Assembly: GCF_000062885.1 (NCBI RefSeq)
Contig: NC_009142.1
Coordinates: forward strand, 5,321,584 to 5,385,583
Source: Saccharopolyspora erythraea NRRL 2338
GTDB taxonomy: Bacteria; Actinomycetota; Actinomycetes; Mycobacteriales; Pseudonocardiaceae
Direction: 5' to 3'
DNA: 64,000 bases
Shown here: positions 35,354 through 43,771 of the stretch, one piece after another
How positions within the stretch are numbered: position 1 is the stretch's first letter
How the letters are laid out: every line of letters starts with the position of its first letter
Program-made: the position numbers and the translations under genes
The notes under the pieces: generated by a model
What the model saw: the letters and a program-made list of their open reading frames with translations, nothing else
Databases searched by the model: none
Told to the model about the DNA's origin: nothing

Positions 35354-35396
35354 GGAGCTGTTGGCCGCCGGTCGAGTTCCGGCGGCCAACGGCTCC
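35354..35396. terminator. Strong hairpin terminator after the sulfatase gene
   Basis: A perfect 12-bp core stem (GTTGGCCGCCGG with its complement, 7-base loop), extended by GAGC/GCTC through one wobble. It serves the sulfatase and the convergent TauE remnant. Confidence 0.8.
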
Positions 35397-35413
35397 ACCG
35401 GCGCGCCGTGCTC

Positions 35414-36146
35414 TCAACCGCCGAGGAAGTACAGGACGGTCATGGTCGCCGCAGTGGTCAGGAGGATGCCGCGCAGTGCGCAGGAAGGCGAACGGCGTGC
35501 GAGGTGCGCACAGGCGAAGCCGCCGCCCACAGCACCGACCAACAGGGCCACGATCGGCGAGGCGTAGCTCCAGAGGTCGGAGGCGAAGAGGAAGAGCCCA
35601 GCGGCCGTGTCGGGTTACCCGTACCGGGGTCGATACCGACCTCAACGCTCCAAAACGCAAGCATGAGAATGCCGACGGCACCACCGAAGTAGCCGCCATT
35701 CGCGGCCAGCACCGTCTGTCTGACCAAGACGGCTTTGGCGCTCAGGTCGATCGGATGGCCTGTCGCGGCGGTCATCAAGCGCGAAACGCCGCGCCCGAAC
35801 GCGAGGACCACGGTCGCGAACGCCGAGCAGCCATGGCACCACGACGCGAAACGACTCCGCGGGCAGGACCAGCAGCAGCCCGACGCCGAGCGCGCTCCCG
35901 AACACGCCGGCCGCGGTCAACGCGGCCTTGGACGTGGTTCCCACCTGGACCACTCCGCCTCGGTAGGTCCACGCGCCGGCGAGTGCGCCGGGCAGCAGAG
36001 CCACGGTCGACGACGCGTTCGCCGTGACAGCGGGCAGTCCCGGCAGCGACCAACGCGGGCAGCGCCACGAACGTGACTCCACCGCCGACGGCGTTCAACG
36101 CTCCCGCCGCGACCCCGACCAGCAACAGCGCCACGACCTCCCACAT
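35414..36146 (-). pseudogene. TauE/SafE (TSUP) permease gene with several frameshifts
   Basis: Pieces of one permease lie in order in different minus-strand frames. MWEVVALLLVGVAAGALNAV (start, 36146) continues to GGGVTFVALPALVAA. A shift follows to LPAVTANASSTVALLPGALAGAWTYRGG and SFRVVVPWLLG. Another shift leads to MTAATGHPI, VRQTVLAANGGYFGGAVGILMLAF, and a last one to FASDLWSYASPIVALLVGAVGG and TTAATMTVLYFLGG ending at 35414. At least three frame changes are needed, more than sequencing error would normally explain. The family exports sulfite or organosulfonates; this copy is dead. Confidence 0.75.
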
Positions 36147-36310
36147 GCGGCCAGCATCCGACCCGGCCACCGGGCGCACAACGTGGCCACAATCGCAGCC
36201 CTGCAAGGGGATCGACCACGGTAGGCGCCGCACGACACCGGTGCGGAGCGCCCGCACGGCAGCGATTCGGGCTGCGACCTCCGTCTCGACCTCGTGCACA
36301 GCAACGCACG

Positions 36311-36334
36311 AAGTTCTTGATCCATCGATATCAA
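36311..36334. promoter_or_regulatory. AT-rich inverted repeat of LysR-box type
   Basis: TTGAT and ATCAA arms with 8 bases between (around 36317-36334) in an AT-rich island, rare in this genome. It lies 40 bp above the small membrane protein and 170 bp above the dead permease; which gene it served is unclear. Confidence 0.35.
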
Positions 36335-36371
36335 AGATTAACGGCATCAAAAAGAAGTGTTGGCCTGAGCG

Positions 36372-36668
36372 ATGCACCCTGGCGAAGACTGGTCAGCGGA
36401 AAGTTGTCCCCATTGCGGTTGCAGCGAATGCGGCCGCCATCGCCCACGAGGAGCGTCACCGGTGAACGAGGCCCCTGGACGTGACACGGCTATGCCGTCA
36501 GCCGACATGGCCGGCCTGCTGCGGGCTTTCGGCGTGCGGGTCCTGATCATCGGGTTCATCCTGGCCGTCACGGGTGCCACCCTGCTCGGCCTGGTCGCTC
36601 TTCTCGCGGGCGCCGGGCTCCTCTACGCCGAACACGACCACGGCGCAGCGGCGAACATCAACCCGTGA
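36372..36668 (+). CDS. Small membrane protein, possibly with N-terminal Cys cluster
   Basis: Up to 98 residues. From ATG 36372 the head has CPHCGCSEC, a compact zinc-ribbon-like Cys cluster. Then come a linker and two hydrophobic helices (LLRAFGVRVLIIGFILAVTG and LLGLVALLAGAGLLYA). Third-position G/C is weaker in the Cys part. The true gene may therefore begin at GTG 36462 (GAGGAG 8 bp upstream), giving a 68-residue two-helix protein without the Cys cluster. It overlaps the 3' end of the convergent LysR gene by 11 bp. Function unknown. Confidence 0.45.
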   Translation: MHPGEDWSAESCPHCGCSECGRHRPRGASPVNEAPGRDTAMPSADMAGLLRAFGVRVLIIGFILAVTGATLLGLVALLAGAGLLYAEHDHGAAANINP

Positions 36669-37521
36669 GGTGCTGGAGCAGGGCGCGGGCGGCCGGGTTC
36701 ACCGGTTCCGCTCCTCGGCCGGCCAGGTGAATCGGCCTGCTCAGGCTCGGCTGCTCGATTCGAGCGTGGGGAAGCCCGGATCGCGCCGCGACCGGCTCGG
36801 GCACGATGCTCACCCCGAGACCGGCCGCCACCAGCTCGACCAGCAGCGGGACGTGCGTGGCCTCGCAGACCCGGTCACGGCGAACTCCGGCGTCGGCGAA
36901 CCTGCGACCGATCATGTCCTGCAGTCCGCTGCCGCTGAAGTCCACGAACGGCTCACCGTCCAACTCCGCCAGCCGAACACGCCGTCGTTGCGCCAGCCGA
37001 TGTCCGGGGTAGCCGAGCAGCACGAGTTTCTGCCGCCACTGGGCGAAGCTGACCAGCTCCTCCGCGAGCGGCCCCTCGGGTGCGAGGTAGGCGAGATCCA
37101 GCTCACCGTTGCCGACCGCGGCCATCAGATCGGGAACGAGACCCTGGCGCACGTGGATGCGCACGCCGGGGTGACGCCGCTGGAACGTTCCGAGCTCCCC
37201 CGGCAGATCGACCTCGGTCAGCGTCTGGATGGTGCCGATCGCGACCCGGCCACGCGACAGCCCCGCTACCGTGGCCACCTCGCCACGCGCAGCGACGACG
37301 TCAGCCACGATCCGGTGCGCCATCGGCTCCAGCGCCCGTCCCGCCTCGGTCAGCAGCACCCGGCGAGTGGTGCGCTCGAACAGCGGTGCGCCCAGCTCGG
37401 TCTCGAGCTTGCGGATCGAGGTGCTCAACGCCGACTGGACGACGTGCACCTCCCGTGCGGCGCCGGTGAAGCTGCCACTGCGCACCACAGCGAGGAAGTG
37501 CTCGAGCTGCCGCAACTCCAT
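36658..37521 (-). CDS. LysR-family transcriptional regulator
   Basis: 287 residues. HTH: MELRQLEHFLAVVRSGSFTG, then AAREVHVVQSALSTSIRKLE and FERTTRRVLLTEAG. The effector domain starts at GRVAIGTIQTLTEVDLPGELGTF, with the usual GLGVSIVPEPVA near the end. The start is the conserved MELRQL. It is divergent from the EF-hand gene across 54 bp, a typical arrangement for control of that gene, although the spacing leaves little room. Its former target may also have been the decayed TSUP permease beyond it. Confidence 0.88.
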   Translation of the reverse strand: MELRQLEHFLAVVRSGSFTGAAREVHVVQSALSTSIRKLETELGAPLFERTTRRVLLTEAGRALEPMAHRIVADVVAARGEVATVAGLSRGRVAIGTIQTLTEVDLPGELGTFQRRHPGVRIHVRQGLVPDLMAAVGNGELDLAYLAPEGPLAEELVSFAQWRQKLVLLGYPGHRLAQRRRVRLAELDGEPFVDFSGSGLQDMIGRRFADAGVRRDRVCEATHVPLLVELVAAGLGVSIVPEPVAARSGLPHARIEQPSLSRPIHLAGRGAEPVNPAARALLQHLTG

Positions 37522-37575
37522 CCGGGAATGGTACCCACGTCCCTCTGCTGACGGAGTGGCTCAGGCGGTGAGATC

Positions 37576-37932
37576 ATGACATCGCCGACGGCCGACCTGA
37601 TGGGAACCAGCATGGCGAATGTGGACACGGGGATGTACGAGTTCGACCCCAGGACGTTCTTCGCGTCGTCCGACGCCGATTCCAACGGTGTGCTCGACCG
37701 CAACGAGATCACGGCTCTGCTGTTGAGACATCTCAACGACCTCGACCGCCAGAGCCCCGCCGAGGACGCGGCCGGGGATGCGGCAGCCAAGATCGAGCAG
37801 ATGGTCGAGCACCTCATGCGGCAGCTCGACCAGGACGGCGACGGCCACGTCACCTACGCCGAGTTCCTGGACTTCGTGTCCCAGTCGAACCTCTTGAAGA
37901 CTCGTCCTGCCCAGGAGCCTCAGCAGGACTAG
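37576..37932 (+). CDS. EF-hand calcium-binding protein
   Basis: 118 residues with two canonical EF-hand loops. The first, DADSNGVLDRNE at 33-44, has Asp, Asp, Asn, Leu, Asp and Glu at the ligand positions. The second is DQDGDGHVTYAE at 85-96. A helical, acidic spacer joins them and there is no signal peptide. It resembles the small calcium sensors or buffers of actinomycetes (calerythrin-like families), though only one pair is present. The start may be ATG 37576 or the in-frame ATGs at 37600 and 37612. Confidence 0.85.
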   Translation: MTSPTADLMGTSMANVDTGMYEFDPRTFFASSDADSNGVLDRNEITALLLRHLNDLDRQSPAEDAAGDAAAKIEQMVEHLMRQLDQDGDGHVTYAEFLDFVSQSNLLKTRPAQEPQQD

Positions 37933-38004
37933 CAACACCCGCACCGGGTCAGCGGGCTGCCCGGCGCCCTGAGCGGGTCCGCGACGCGACCGATCAGGTC
38001 GGCG

Positions 38005-38814
38005 TCACCGAGATGCATCCGTGAGGTGGCGTCGGAACCAGGCGGTCAGGCCGGCGTCCACCTCACGGGCCGCAGGCAGTTGTGGCGCGGGCTCGATGCC
38101 GGGCTCGTCGGCCAGCGGATGCGCCAGCCCGGGGATCGACAGCAGTTCGGACCACTCCCCCAATGCGTCGACCAGGCTGAACGCGTCGGCGCGCAGGGCC
38201 AGGTGGTCCAGCTCGCCGCTGACGACGAGCAGCGGCGCGCGACCGGCGATGCTGGCCGCCTTGGCGACGAAGTCCATGCTGTCGGCGGCCTTCCCGGACT
38301 CGGCGTCGTAAGGGTAGTCGCCCGGGAACAGGTCGACGACGGACCGCATCCGGATGGCGGCGTTCACCACGGCCCCCGCGAAGACCGGTATGTCGGTGCC
38401 GGCGAGGACGCGCAGCGCGACGGCCCCTCCCAGCGACCCACCGAGCACGCCGATCGGGCCGTCACCGACCGGCAACTGCGCACGGATCGACGCGAGCGCC
38501 GCCGGGAACTCCTCGGCCGCCTGCCTGACGAACGGGTACAAAACGGACATCATGGGGTCCTTGCGGAGCAACTCCAAGCCCGCGTCCATGCTGCCGTCGA
38601 CCATGCGCGCCCCGCACATCGGCATCCCGAGGTGGACCCGCCACGCGGGCAGGTCGTCCATCGGCAACGCGGCAGCGAACGCGGCGTCCGACCTCGGCGC
38701 GTCCAGCATGTGCCAGGTGACGATCAGCGGCGCGGGACCGCCGTCGGCCGGCGGCAGCGCGGTGAACGGCACGCCCGCGGCCGTGCCCGTGATCGGAGGG
38801 TGCATGCCGACCAC
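38005..38814 (-). CDS. Alpha/beta hydrolase
   Basis: About 266-269 residues. Nucleophile elbow GVLGGSLGGAVAL (Ser near 120), acid in LLVVSGELDHLAL and catalytic His in IPGLAHPLADEP, in the normal order. The segment between the first strand (PLIVTWHMLDAPR) and the elbow holds a Met-rich lid (MPMCGARMVDGSM). An esterase or dipeptidyl-type hydrolase is likely; substrate unknown. The start is GTG 38814 or ATG 38805. It stands alone. Confidence 0.8.
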   Translation of the reverse strand: MVGMHPPITGTAAGVPFTALPPADGGPAPLIVTWHMLDAPRSDAAFAAALPMDDLPAWRVHLGMPMCGARMVDGSMDAGLELLRKDPMMSVLYPFVRQAAEEFPAALASIRAQLPVGDGPIGVLGGSLGGAVALRVLAGTDIPVFAGAVVNAAIRMRSVVDLFPGDYPYDAESGKAADSMDFVAKAASIAGRAPLLVVSGELDHLALRADAFSLVDALGEWSELLSIPGLAHPLADEPGIEPAPQLPAAREVDAGLTAWFRRHLTDASR

Positions 38815-38986
38815 GGTAGGCCCGCGGCCACGCGGCGGGAATCGGTTACGCCACCGGCGGAATCAGAACGGCCTGCCGGCCGGGGAGGACGGGCGACGAG
38901 TACCTGGTAGGCAGGCGGCCTGCATCAGGGCGCGCGGTGATGAAGCGTGAACCACGCCCCAATCGGCCGCCTACCGCCACACCGGC

Positions 38987-39358
38987 TCAGGAACCCCGGT
39001 GCTCCTCGTGGCGTCCGGAATCCTGGGAATCTTCGTGCTGTCCGGAATCCTGCGGTTCCTCGTGCTGTCCGGATGCCTGGGGTTCCTCGTGCTGTCCGGA
39101 GTTCTGGGATTCCTCGGGACGGCCGGAATTCTGGGGCTCCTCGCGGAGTCCGTCGATGCGCCCCCCGTCGTACCGGCCTCCCTCGCACACCTGAAGGCTG
39201 ACCTGCAACACCGAGCCGACTCCTGACTTCCGGCTGGAGGGCTTGCCTCCGGCCTCCACGCACTCCTTGTCGGTCAGGGCGGCTGCGGTGTTCGGGGCCG
39301 TGAGTACTCCGACCGCGACCAGGCCGCCCAGAAGGGTCGCCGTCAACGCGCGACGCAT
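38987..39358 (-). CDS. Small secreted protein with C-terminal 9-residue repeats
   Basis: 123 residues. Signal peptide MRRALTATLLGGLVAVGVLTAPNTAAA (about 1-27, quoted as LTATLLGGLVAVGVL plus the AAA site). A short mature core follows with two Cys (DKECVEAGGKPS and LQVSLQVCEGG) that could form a disulfide. About five copies of a 9-residue, highly charged unit EE(P/S)Q(N/D/A)SG(Q/R)(H/P) end the protein. ATG 39358 is preferred (GAGGAG upstream). The tail should be disordered and exposed, and looks like a cell-wall or metal/cation-binding filament; no known family recognised. Confidence 0.65.
   Translation of the reverse strand: MRRALTATLLGGLVAVGVLTAPNTAAALTDKECVEAGGKPSSRKSGVGSVLQVSLQVCEGGRYDGGRIDGLREEPQNSGRPEESQNSGQHEEPQASGQHEEPQDSGQHEDSQDSGRHEEHRGS
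39003..39137. repeat. Five imperfect 27-bp tandem repeats inside a secreted-protein gene
   Basis: The unit is built around cgtgctgtccggaatcctgc. Copies 2-4 are closest and the outer ones more diverged. It encodes the 9-residue repeat on the minus strand; there are no spacers, so it is not a CRISPR array. Confidence 0.8.
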
Positions 39359-39534
39359 GCTGATCAACTCCTCGGGAAGGTGCTACCGGCGCTTCCTGGT
39401 GGAAGGCGTGATCTCACCCTGGCCCTGTCGATCTCGATCCGCGCGGTAGATCACCGCAACCGGCGACGCCCGTCGGAACGATCACTCGATTCGCGCAGGC
39501 GTCGGCATCCGGACGCCCCTTCCCTCGCTTAACG

Positions 39535-39553
39535 AAAATGGTTATCATTATGC
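39535..39553. promoter_or_regulatory. Fur/Zur-type metalloregulator box
   Basis: AATG-GTTAT-CATT lies within the run aaaatggttatcattatgc. It is an AT-rich palindrome in a 70% GC genome and resembles actinomycete Zur/Fur sites. It is 80-95 bp above the Cys-rich protein gene. Confidence 0.5.
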
Positions 39554-39630
39554 GCGGCTAGCGCGGGTGCCGCAGCGACACGACGACACCTGGGCGCAAC
39601 CGGAACGTCGGCGCGATCCGAGGGGAATGG

Positions 39631-40044
39631 ATGGATCGACAACCACACCGCAGGACCGGGAACAGCGTTCGGACCGGCTTCACCGCCATCCTCTGCGACG
39701 ACTGCGAGGACGACGGGCAGCTGCCGATCCTCGCCGCGCTGCGAGACACGATCCGCCGCTGTCCCCACGCTGTGCTCGTACGCGCGAACTGCCCCCTCGG
39801 CCCACTCTCCTGCCACGCCGGAAAGACAGCAGCGCCACGGGCAGGAGGACCCATCGTGCTCGTGCAGCCGTGCACCAGCGCACGCAAGCCGCTGGGTGCC
39901 GTCATGCCCGTGGGGCCGGTGCACACCGCCGAAGACCTCACCGCACTGACGCGCTGGCTCGAAACCGAACCGACTACCGTCGACGAGCTTCCCCAGCGGC
40001 TGCGGTGGTCCCAGACCCACCAACGGCAAGCCACCTGGAACTAG
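39631..40044 (+). CDS. Cys-rich thioredoxin-like/(2Fe-2S)-ferredoxin-like small protein, candidate Zur/Fur target
   Basis: 137 residues. After an Arg-rich head come ILCDDCEDDGQLPILAALRD, RCPHAVLVRANCPLGPLSCHAG and IVLVQPCTSARKPLGA, then a helical end TAEDLTALTRWLE. The spacing of CxxC, a second Cys pair and the closing beta strand is reminiscent of thioredoxin-like (2Fe-2S) or DUF1636-type metal proteins. I could not name the family. ATG 39631 has GAGGGG 6 bp upstream. The Fur/Zur-type box above suggests expression under metal limitation. A minus-strand frame over the same bases is less convincing. Confidence 0.6.
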   Translation: MDRQPHRRTGNSVRTGFTAILCDDCEDDGQLPILAALRDTIRRCPHAVLVRANCPLGPLSCHAGKTAAPRAGGPIVLVQPCTSARKPLGAVMPVGPVHTAEDLTALTRWLETEPTTVDELPQRLRWSQTHQRQATWN

Positions 40045-40139
40045 ATCGACCGCGGAAGGACCGAAAACCGGATCGGCGGGCGCTGCGTAAACCCCGGCAG
40101 ATCCCGGCGACAAGGCCGGGCCGACCGGAAGGAAACCCC

Positions 40140-40541
40140 ATGCGCAAGCTGATGACCGGCGCTCTCGCCGCCGTCGCCCTGGCCGGGCTCTCCGGCGGTG
40201 TCGTGGCGGCCAACGCCGCCACCAACGCCGCCGACGAGCAGGCCCTCAACGGCAGGGCGGCCGCCGAGGCCCCCGTGCCGGGCTCGCGGGTGGTCGTCTC
40301 GCCGGACACCGTCCCGCGGTTCGCGACGGTGAACGTCGAGGCGTTCTGCGAGAACGACGAGGTCGAGGGCGTCTTCTCGGAGGCGTTCCCCGGTGGCGTC
40401 GGCGGAAGGCAGGTCGGGCCGGGCCACTTCCAGGGCACGGCCGTGGCGGATCCGGCGCAGCCGGGCACCTTCGACGTCGAGGCCGACTGCAAGAACACCG
40501 GCATGGTCTCGACGAAGCTCCGCGTCCTGGGCGACGGCTGA
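40140..40541 (+). CDS. Small secreted protein of unknown function
   Basis: 133 residues. Signal peptide with KLMTGALAAVALAGLSGGVV and cleavage near ANA-AT (about 28). The mature part is beta-rich with two Cys (EAFCENDE and EADCKNTG) that may pair. RVVVSPDTVPRFATVNVEAFC resembles an Ig-like or Big-type single domain. GGAAGGAAA precedes the ATG. A very strong terminator follows. No enzymatic motif. Confidence 0.7.
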   Translation: MRKLMTGALAAVALAGLSGGVVAANAATNAADEQALNGRAAAEAPVPGSRVVVSPDTVPRFATVNVEAFCENDEVEGVFSEAFPGGVGGRQVGPGHFQGTAVADPAQPGTFDVEADCKNTGMVSTKLRVLGDG

Positions 40542-40549
40542 CCGCCGCC

Positions 40550-40585
40550 GGCCTCCCGCCGCCGCCGGTGCGGCGGCGGGAGGCC
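40550..40585. terminator. Very strong hairpin terminator
   Basis: A perfect 16-bp GC stem (GGCCTCCCGCCGCCGC with its complement) and a CGGT tetraloop, between convergent genes. Confidence 0.8.
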
Positions 40586-40613
40586 GCGCTCACCCCGGGG
40601 AAGAGCTTCCCGG

Positions 40614-41394
40614 TCACGGACGTGGGCGCAGCAGGATCGCGTATGCCGCCACGGCCAGGGCGATTCCCGTTGGCAGCGCGAGATCCACACCGTCCAGCGC
40701 ACGGGCGACCGGACCGGTGTACAACTGCGTGTTCACGCACAGGGACGCCGCACCGGTGCCCACGACCAGGGCGGTGGCACCGTCCCAGTTGACGCCGCCG
40801 GTGTACCAGAACGGGCCGCCCGGAGCCTCGACGGACAGCGCCGGACCGTCGTACCGGTTGCGGCGCAACAGGATGTCGGCCGCGTAGATGGCCATGCTCG
40901 GTCCGAGCAGGACGACCGTGAGCTGCAGTACGTTGCTGACGGTGTCGAGGAAGTTCGAGACGAGCAGCGCGTAAAGCGTCAGCGCGACGGCGAGCACGCC
41001 GTCCACCAGGACGCTGAGCGACCGGCGGATGCGCACGCCCATGGCCTGCAGCGCGAGTCCCGAGCTGTAGGTGGTCATCGCGTTGATGGCGATCGAGCCC
41101 AGCACGAGCGCGAGCGGGAACACCGGCCGGAACCAGGCAGGCAGGATGGTCTCCAGCCCCGCCTGCGGGTCGCTCATGTCGACGGTGGTCGCGGCGAGCG
41201 CGCCCACGGAGGTGACGACCACGCTCGGCAGGAAGCCACCGAGTCCCGTCCACACCACCACCGCGAGCGGTGACGTCCCGGTGGGCAGGTAGCGGGAGAA
41301 GTCGGCGCTGTTGGTGTAGGACAGCGGCCCCGAGGCCATCAGCGTGATCCCGGCCGCCACCGCCGTCCACAGCGCGGTCCCGTGCAGCGGGGCG
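40614..41394 (-). pseudogene. NCS1-type nucleobase/cytosine permease, 5' half deleted
   Basis: The minus frame reads the C-terminal half of an NCS1 permease: LMASGPLSYTNSADFSRYLP, SVVVTSVGALAATTVDMSDP, LGSIAINAMTTYSSGLALQAMGV (in parts), QLTVVLLGPSMAIYAADILLRR and FWYTGGVNWDGATALVVG, to a proper stop. About six membrane helices remain. Reading back past about 41395 the sequence abruptly becomes the other strand's amidohydrolase, so the first 200 or so residues, start and promoter are gone. A long spurious frame continues to 41828 but is only the antisense of that gene. Confidence 0.8.
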
Positions 41395-41978
41395 TCTGCT
41401 CCGTCGAGCGGGCGCTCGCGCGCGCGGGCGCCGGCGCGAGGCACCGCATCGAGCACATCGAGACCGTTCCCGACGACACGCTGCACCGCTTCGCCGAGCT
41501 GGGCGTGATCGCGTCGATGCAGCCGACGCACTGCTGCGACTTCACCCGGGCCGACCACACCGACAACTGGTCGCGCCGTCTGGGCGAGGAACGCGCCTCG
41601 CGCGCGTGGCGCTGCCGCGACCTCTGGGACTCCGGCGCCACCGTCGTGCTCGGCTCGGACTGGCCGATCGCGCCCCACCCGCCGCTGGAAGTCATGGCCG
41701 GGGCACGCCACCGCCGCCCCAGCCGCGACCTGACGCTGCCCCCGCACAACGCCGGCCAGGCGCTCACCGCGTTGCAGGCGCTCCAGGCCATGACCCTGCA
41801 CCCGGCCCACGCCGCCGGCGAGGAGCACGAGGCCGGGCGTCTCGCGACCGGCTACCGGGCCGACCTCACCGTCCTCGCGGACAACCCGCTCACCACGCCC
41901 GCCGAGCAGCTCGCCGCACTCCCGGTTCGCATGACAGTCCTAAATGGACACATTACCCACCGTGACCCGAGTCTGTAG
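41395..41978 (+). pseudogene. YtcJ-like amidohydrolase, 5' part deleted
   Basis: The plus frame holds the C-terminal third of an Amidohydro_3 protein: ARHRIEHIETVPDDTLHRFA, LGVIASMQPTHCCDF, GATVVLGSDWPIAPHPPLEV, ALQALQAMTLHPAHAAG and the closing GYRADLTVLADNPLTT. The metal-binding HxH strand and the start are missing. It begins where the permease fragment of the opposite strand ends. The late HIE and SDWP motifs are intact, so decay is by one deletion rather than drift. Confidence 0.8.
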
Positions 41979-42251
41979 CCAGGCCGGCTTTCACCTCCGA
42001 CCTCCAAACCCGGGAAGCAGGCAGGGAAACGATCTCGTCGAAGGCAACCGGAATCCTCACTCGACAGACTCTCACCTGGAAGCTTGCCATCGTCCAATCG
42101 ATGGTTCCCACGACCATTTTGAAAACAATTCGGATTCTCCGAGGAACGCACCCCGATTCGATCATCACTTCCCGTAGTGCAACCCTTCCCGTAGCGTGTG
42201 CCACAACGGCATGGTTCGGATGCCCCGGGCACCGGACTCCGAGGAGCGCAA

Positions 42252-43745
42252 GTGCACGACACCGACCCACTGCTGGCCAGGCACATCCCCGATCGGGACC
42301 GCGAGGTCCGGTTCCTGCTGGACGCTGGTCGGCTGGAGGAGTCGGAGGCGCTATTCGACGATGCCATCGCCGCCGCCCCGAACACGATCGAACCGGGCTG
42401 GGACCGTTCGGCGGTGCTCGCCCACCGCGCCATCCTCGCCTGGCGGCTCGGGCGCGTCCTGCTGGCGCTGGAACTGGCCGCCGAGGCGTGGGCGGGGGTG
42501 CACACAGGACGGCCCGCGAAGGCCGCCGCCGCGCACACCCTGGGCATGCTCGGCTACCTCCTCGAAGGACACCGCGCCGCCGCCATGGAGCTGCTGTCCA
42601 CCGCGGTGCGCATGGCACGCGAGGCCGGTGCGTGGGAAACGCTCGCCCACTGCCTGCTGCTGGAAGGCACGGCCTACGCCCACCGGGCCCTGAACCGCGA
42701 TGACCCCGACCCGGTCAGCAAGCTGGCGCGGGCGCTGGTCCTGTTCGACGAGACGCTCTCGCTGCCAGGCGGCCGAGCGGTGCGACGGCGCGCGCTGGCC
42801 GGTAGTTCACGCGCGCTCGCCGGGCTCGGCGAGCTCGCCCAGGCCGAGGACAGGGCGCGGGAGGCGGTGACCGGCGACGGCGGGGCGGAAGACCTCTTCT
42901 GCGCGTCGGTCGCGAACTGGACGCTGGCCTGCGTCCGGCGGACCCAGGGACGGCTGGTGGAGGCCAGGGACTTCGCCGCCTCGGCGACCGATCTCGCCGA
43001 AAGCATCCGGGACGCGCTGCTGACCAGGCGCTATTCCCAGGACCTCGCCGCGATCTGCGCCGAGCTCGGCGATCACGTCGGCGAGGTGTCGGCGCTGCGC
43101 CGCGCGATCCGCGCCGGCGACGCAACCCTGCAAGTCCTGCACGCCGGGTTGGGCCAGGCCCTGGAACAGCACCGGCTCACCGCGCAGGCCGAGCAGTGGG
43201 CCGAAGCCGCCGACCGGGCGGCCACCCGCGACCCGCTCACCGGACTGGTCAACCGGCTCGGCTTCGACCGGCGCGGGCCCGCCCTGCTCGAGCGCGCGAT
43301 CGCCAACAGCGGTACGCCGTGGATGATCCTGTTCGACGTCGACCGGTTCAAGGACATCAACGACCGGTTCGGGCACCTCGTGGGCGACTTCGTGCTCCAG
43401 GAGGCCGGGCGGGTCGTGCAGCGCGAGTGCGGCCCCGACGACCTGCTGTGCAGGTGGGCCGGCGACGAGTTCGTCCTGCTGCTGCGCGAGCGGACCGATC
43501 AGGAAGGTCCCGCCGTCGCCGAGCGGATCCGCCGTGCCGTGCAGCAGCACGACTGGCACTCCAAGCTCGGCGGCGGACCGAGCCCCACGATCAGCGTCGG
43601 CGTCGCGGCCGGCCCCACCACGCTGCCGGCCCTGTTCACCGCCGCGGACCGGGCTCTCTACCGGGCCAAGAACGCGGGCCGCAACACCATCGCGATCGAC
43701 ACCTCCGACCGCCTGGTCGGCCGGGAAGTGGGCATCAGCCGCTGA
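42252..43745 (+). CDS. TPR-GGDEF diguanylate cyclase-like protein
   Basis: About 498 residues. The N-terminal 320 residues are helical TPR-like repeats (AILAWRLGRVLLALELAAEAW, AHTLGMLGYLLEGHRAAAMELL). Then comes a GGDEF domain from TRDPLTGLVNRLGFDRRGPALL, with metal-binding ILFDVDRFKDIND and the active loop RWAGDEFVLLL. AGDEF is an allowed variant of GGDEF. It would make cyclic di-GMP in the cytoplasm under control of the TPR part. GTG 42252 follows GAGGAG by 5 bp. Two direct copies of cttcccgtag, 17 bp apart, lie 56-84 bp upstream. The 270 bp before it hold no gene. Confidence 0.88.
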   Translation: MHDTDPLLARHIPDRDREVRFLLDAGRLEESEALFDDAIAAAPNTIEPGWDRSAVLAHRAILAWRLGRVLLALELAAEAWAGVHTGRPAKAAAAHTLGMLGYLLEGHRAAAMELLSTAVRMAREAGAWETLAHCLLLEGTAYAHRALNRDDPDPVSKLARALVLFDETLSLPGGRAVRRRALAGSSRALAGLGELAQAEDRAREAVTGDGGAEDLFCASVANWTLACVRRTQGRLVEARDFAASATDLAESIRDALLTRRYSQDLAAICAELGDHVGEVSALRRAIRAGDATLQVLHAGLGQALEQHRLTAQAEQWAEAADRAATRDPLTGLVNRLGFDRRGPALLERAIANSGTPWMILFDVDRFKDINDRFGHLVGDFVLQEAGRVVQRECGPDDLLCRWAGDEFVLLLRERTDQEGPAVAERIRRAVQQHDWHSKLGGGPSPTISVGVAAGPTTLPALFTAADRALYRAKNAGRNTIAIDTSDRLVGREVGISR

Positions 43746-43749
43746 GCGA

Positions 43750-43768
43750 TGCTTTCAGGTTGAAAGCA
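43750..43768. terminator. Hairpin between convergent GGDEF and MFS genes
   Basis: A perfect 8-bp stem, TGCTTTCA with TGAAAGCA, 3-base loop, in the 26-bp gap between the two stops. Confidence 0.6.
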
Positions 43769-43771
43769 CTC

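Noticed and set aside
39003-39137. CRISPR-like appearance of 27-bp repeats
   Set aside because: Units are contiguous without spacers and encode a peptide repeat in frame.
39529-40113. Minus-strand 194-codon frame opposite the Cys-rich protein
   Set aside because: Lacks a start signal and recognisable fold. The plus frame has a good ribosome site and a regulator box.
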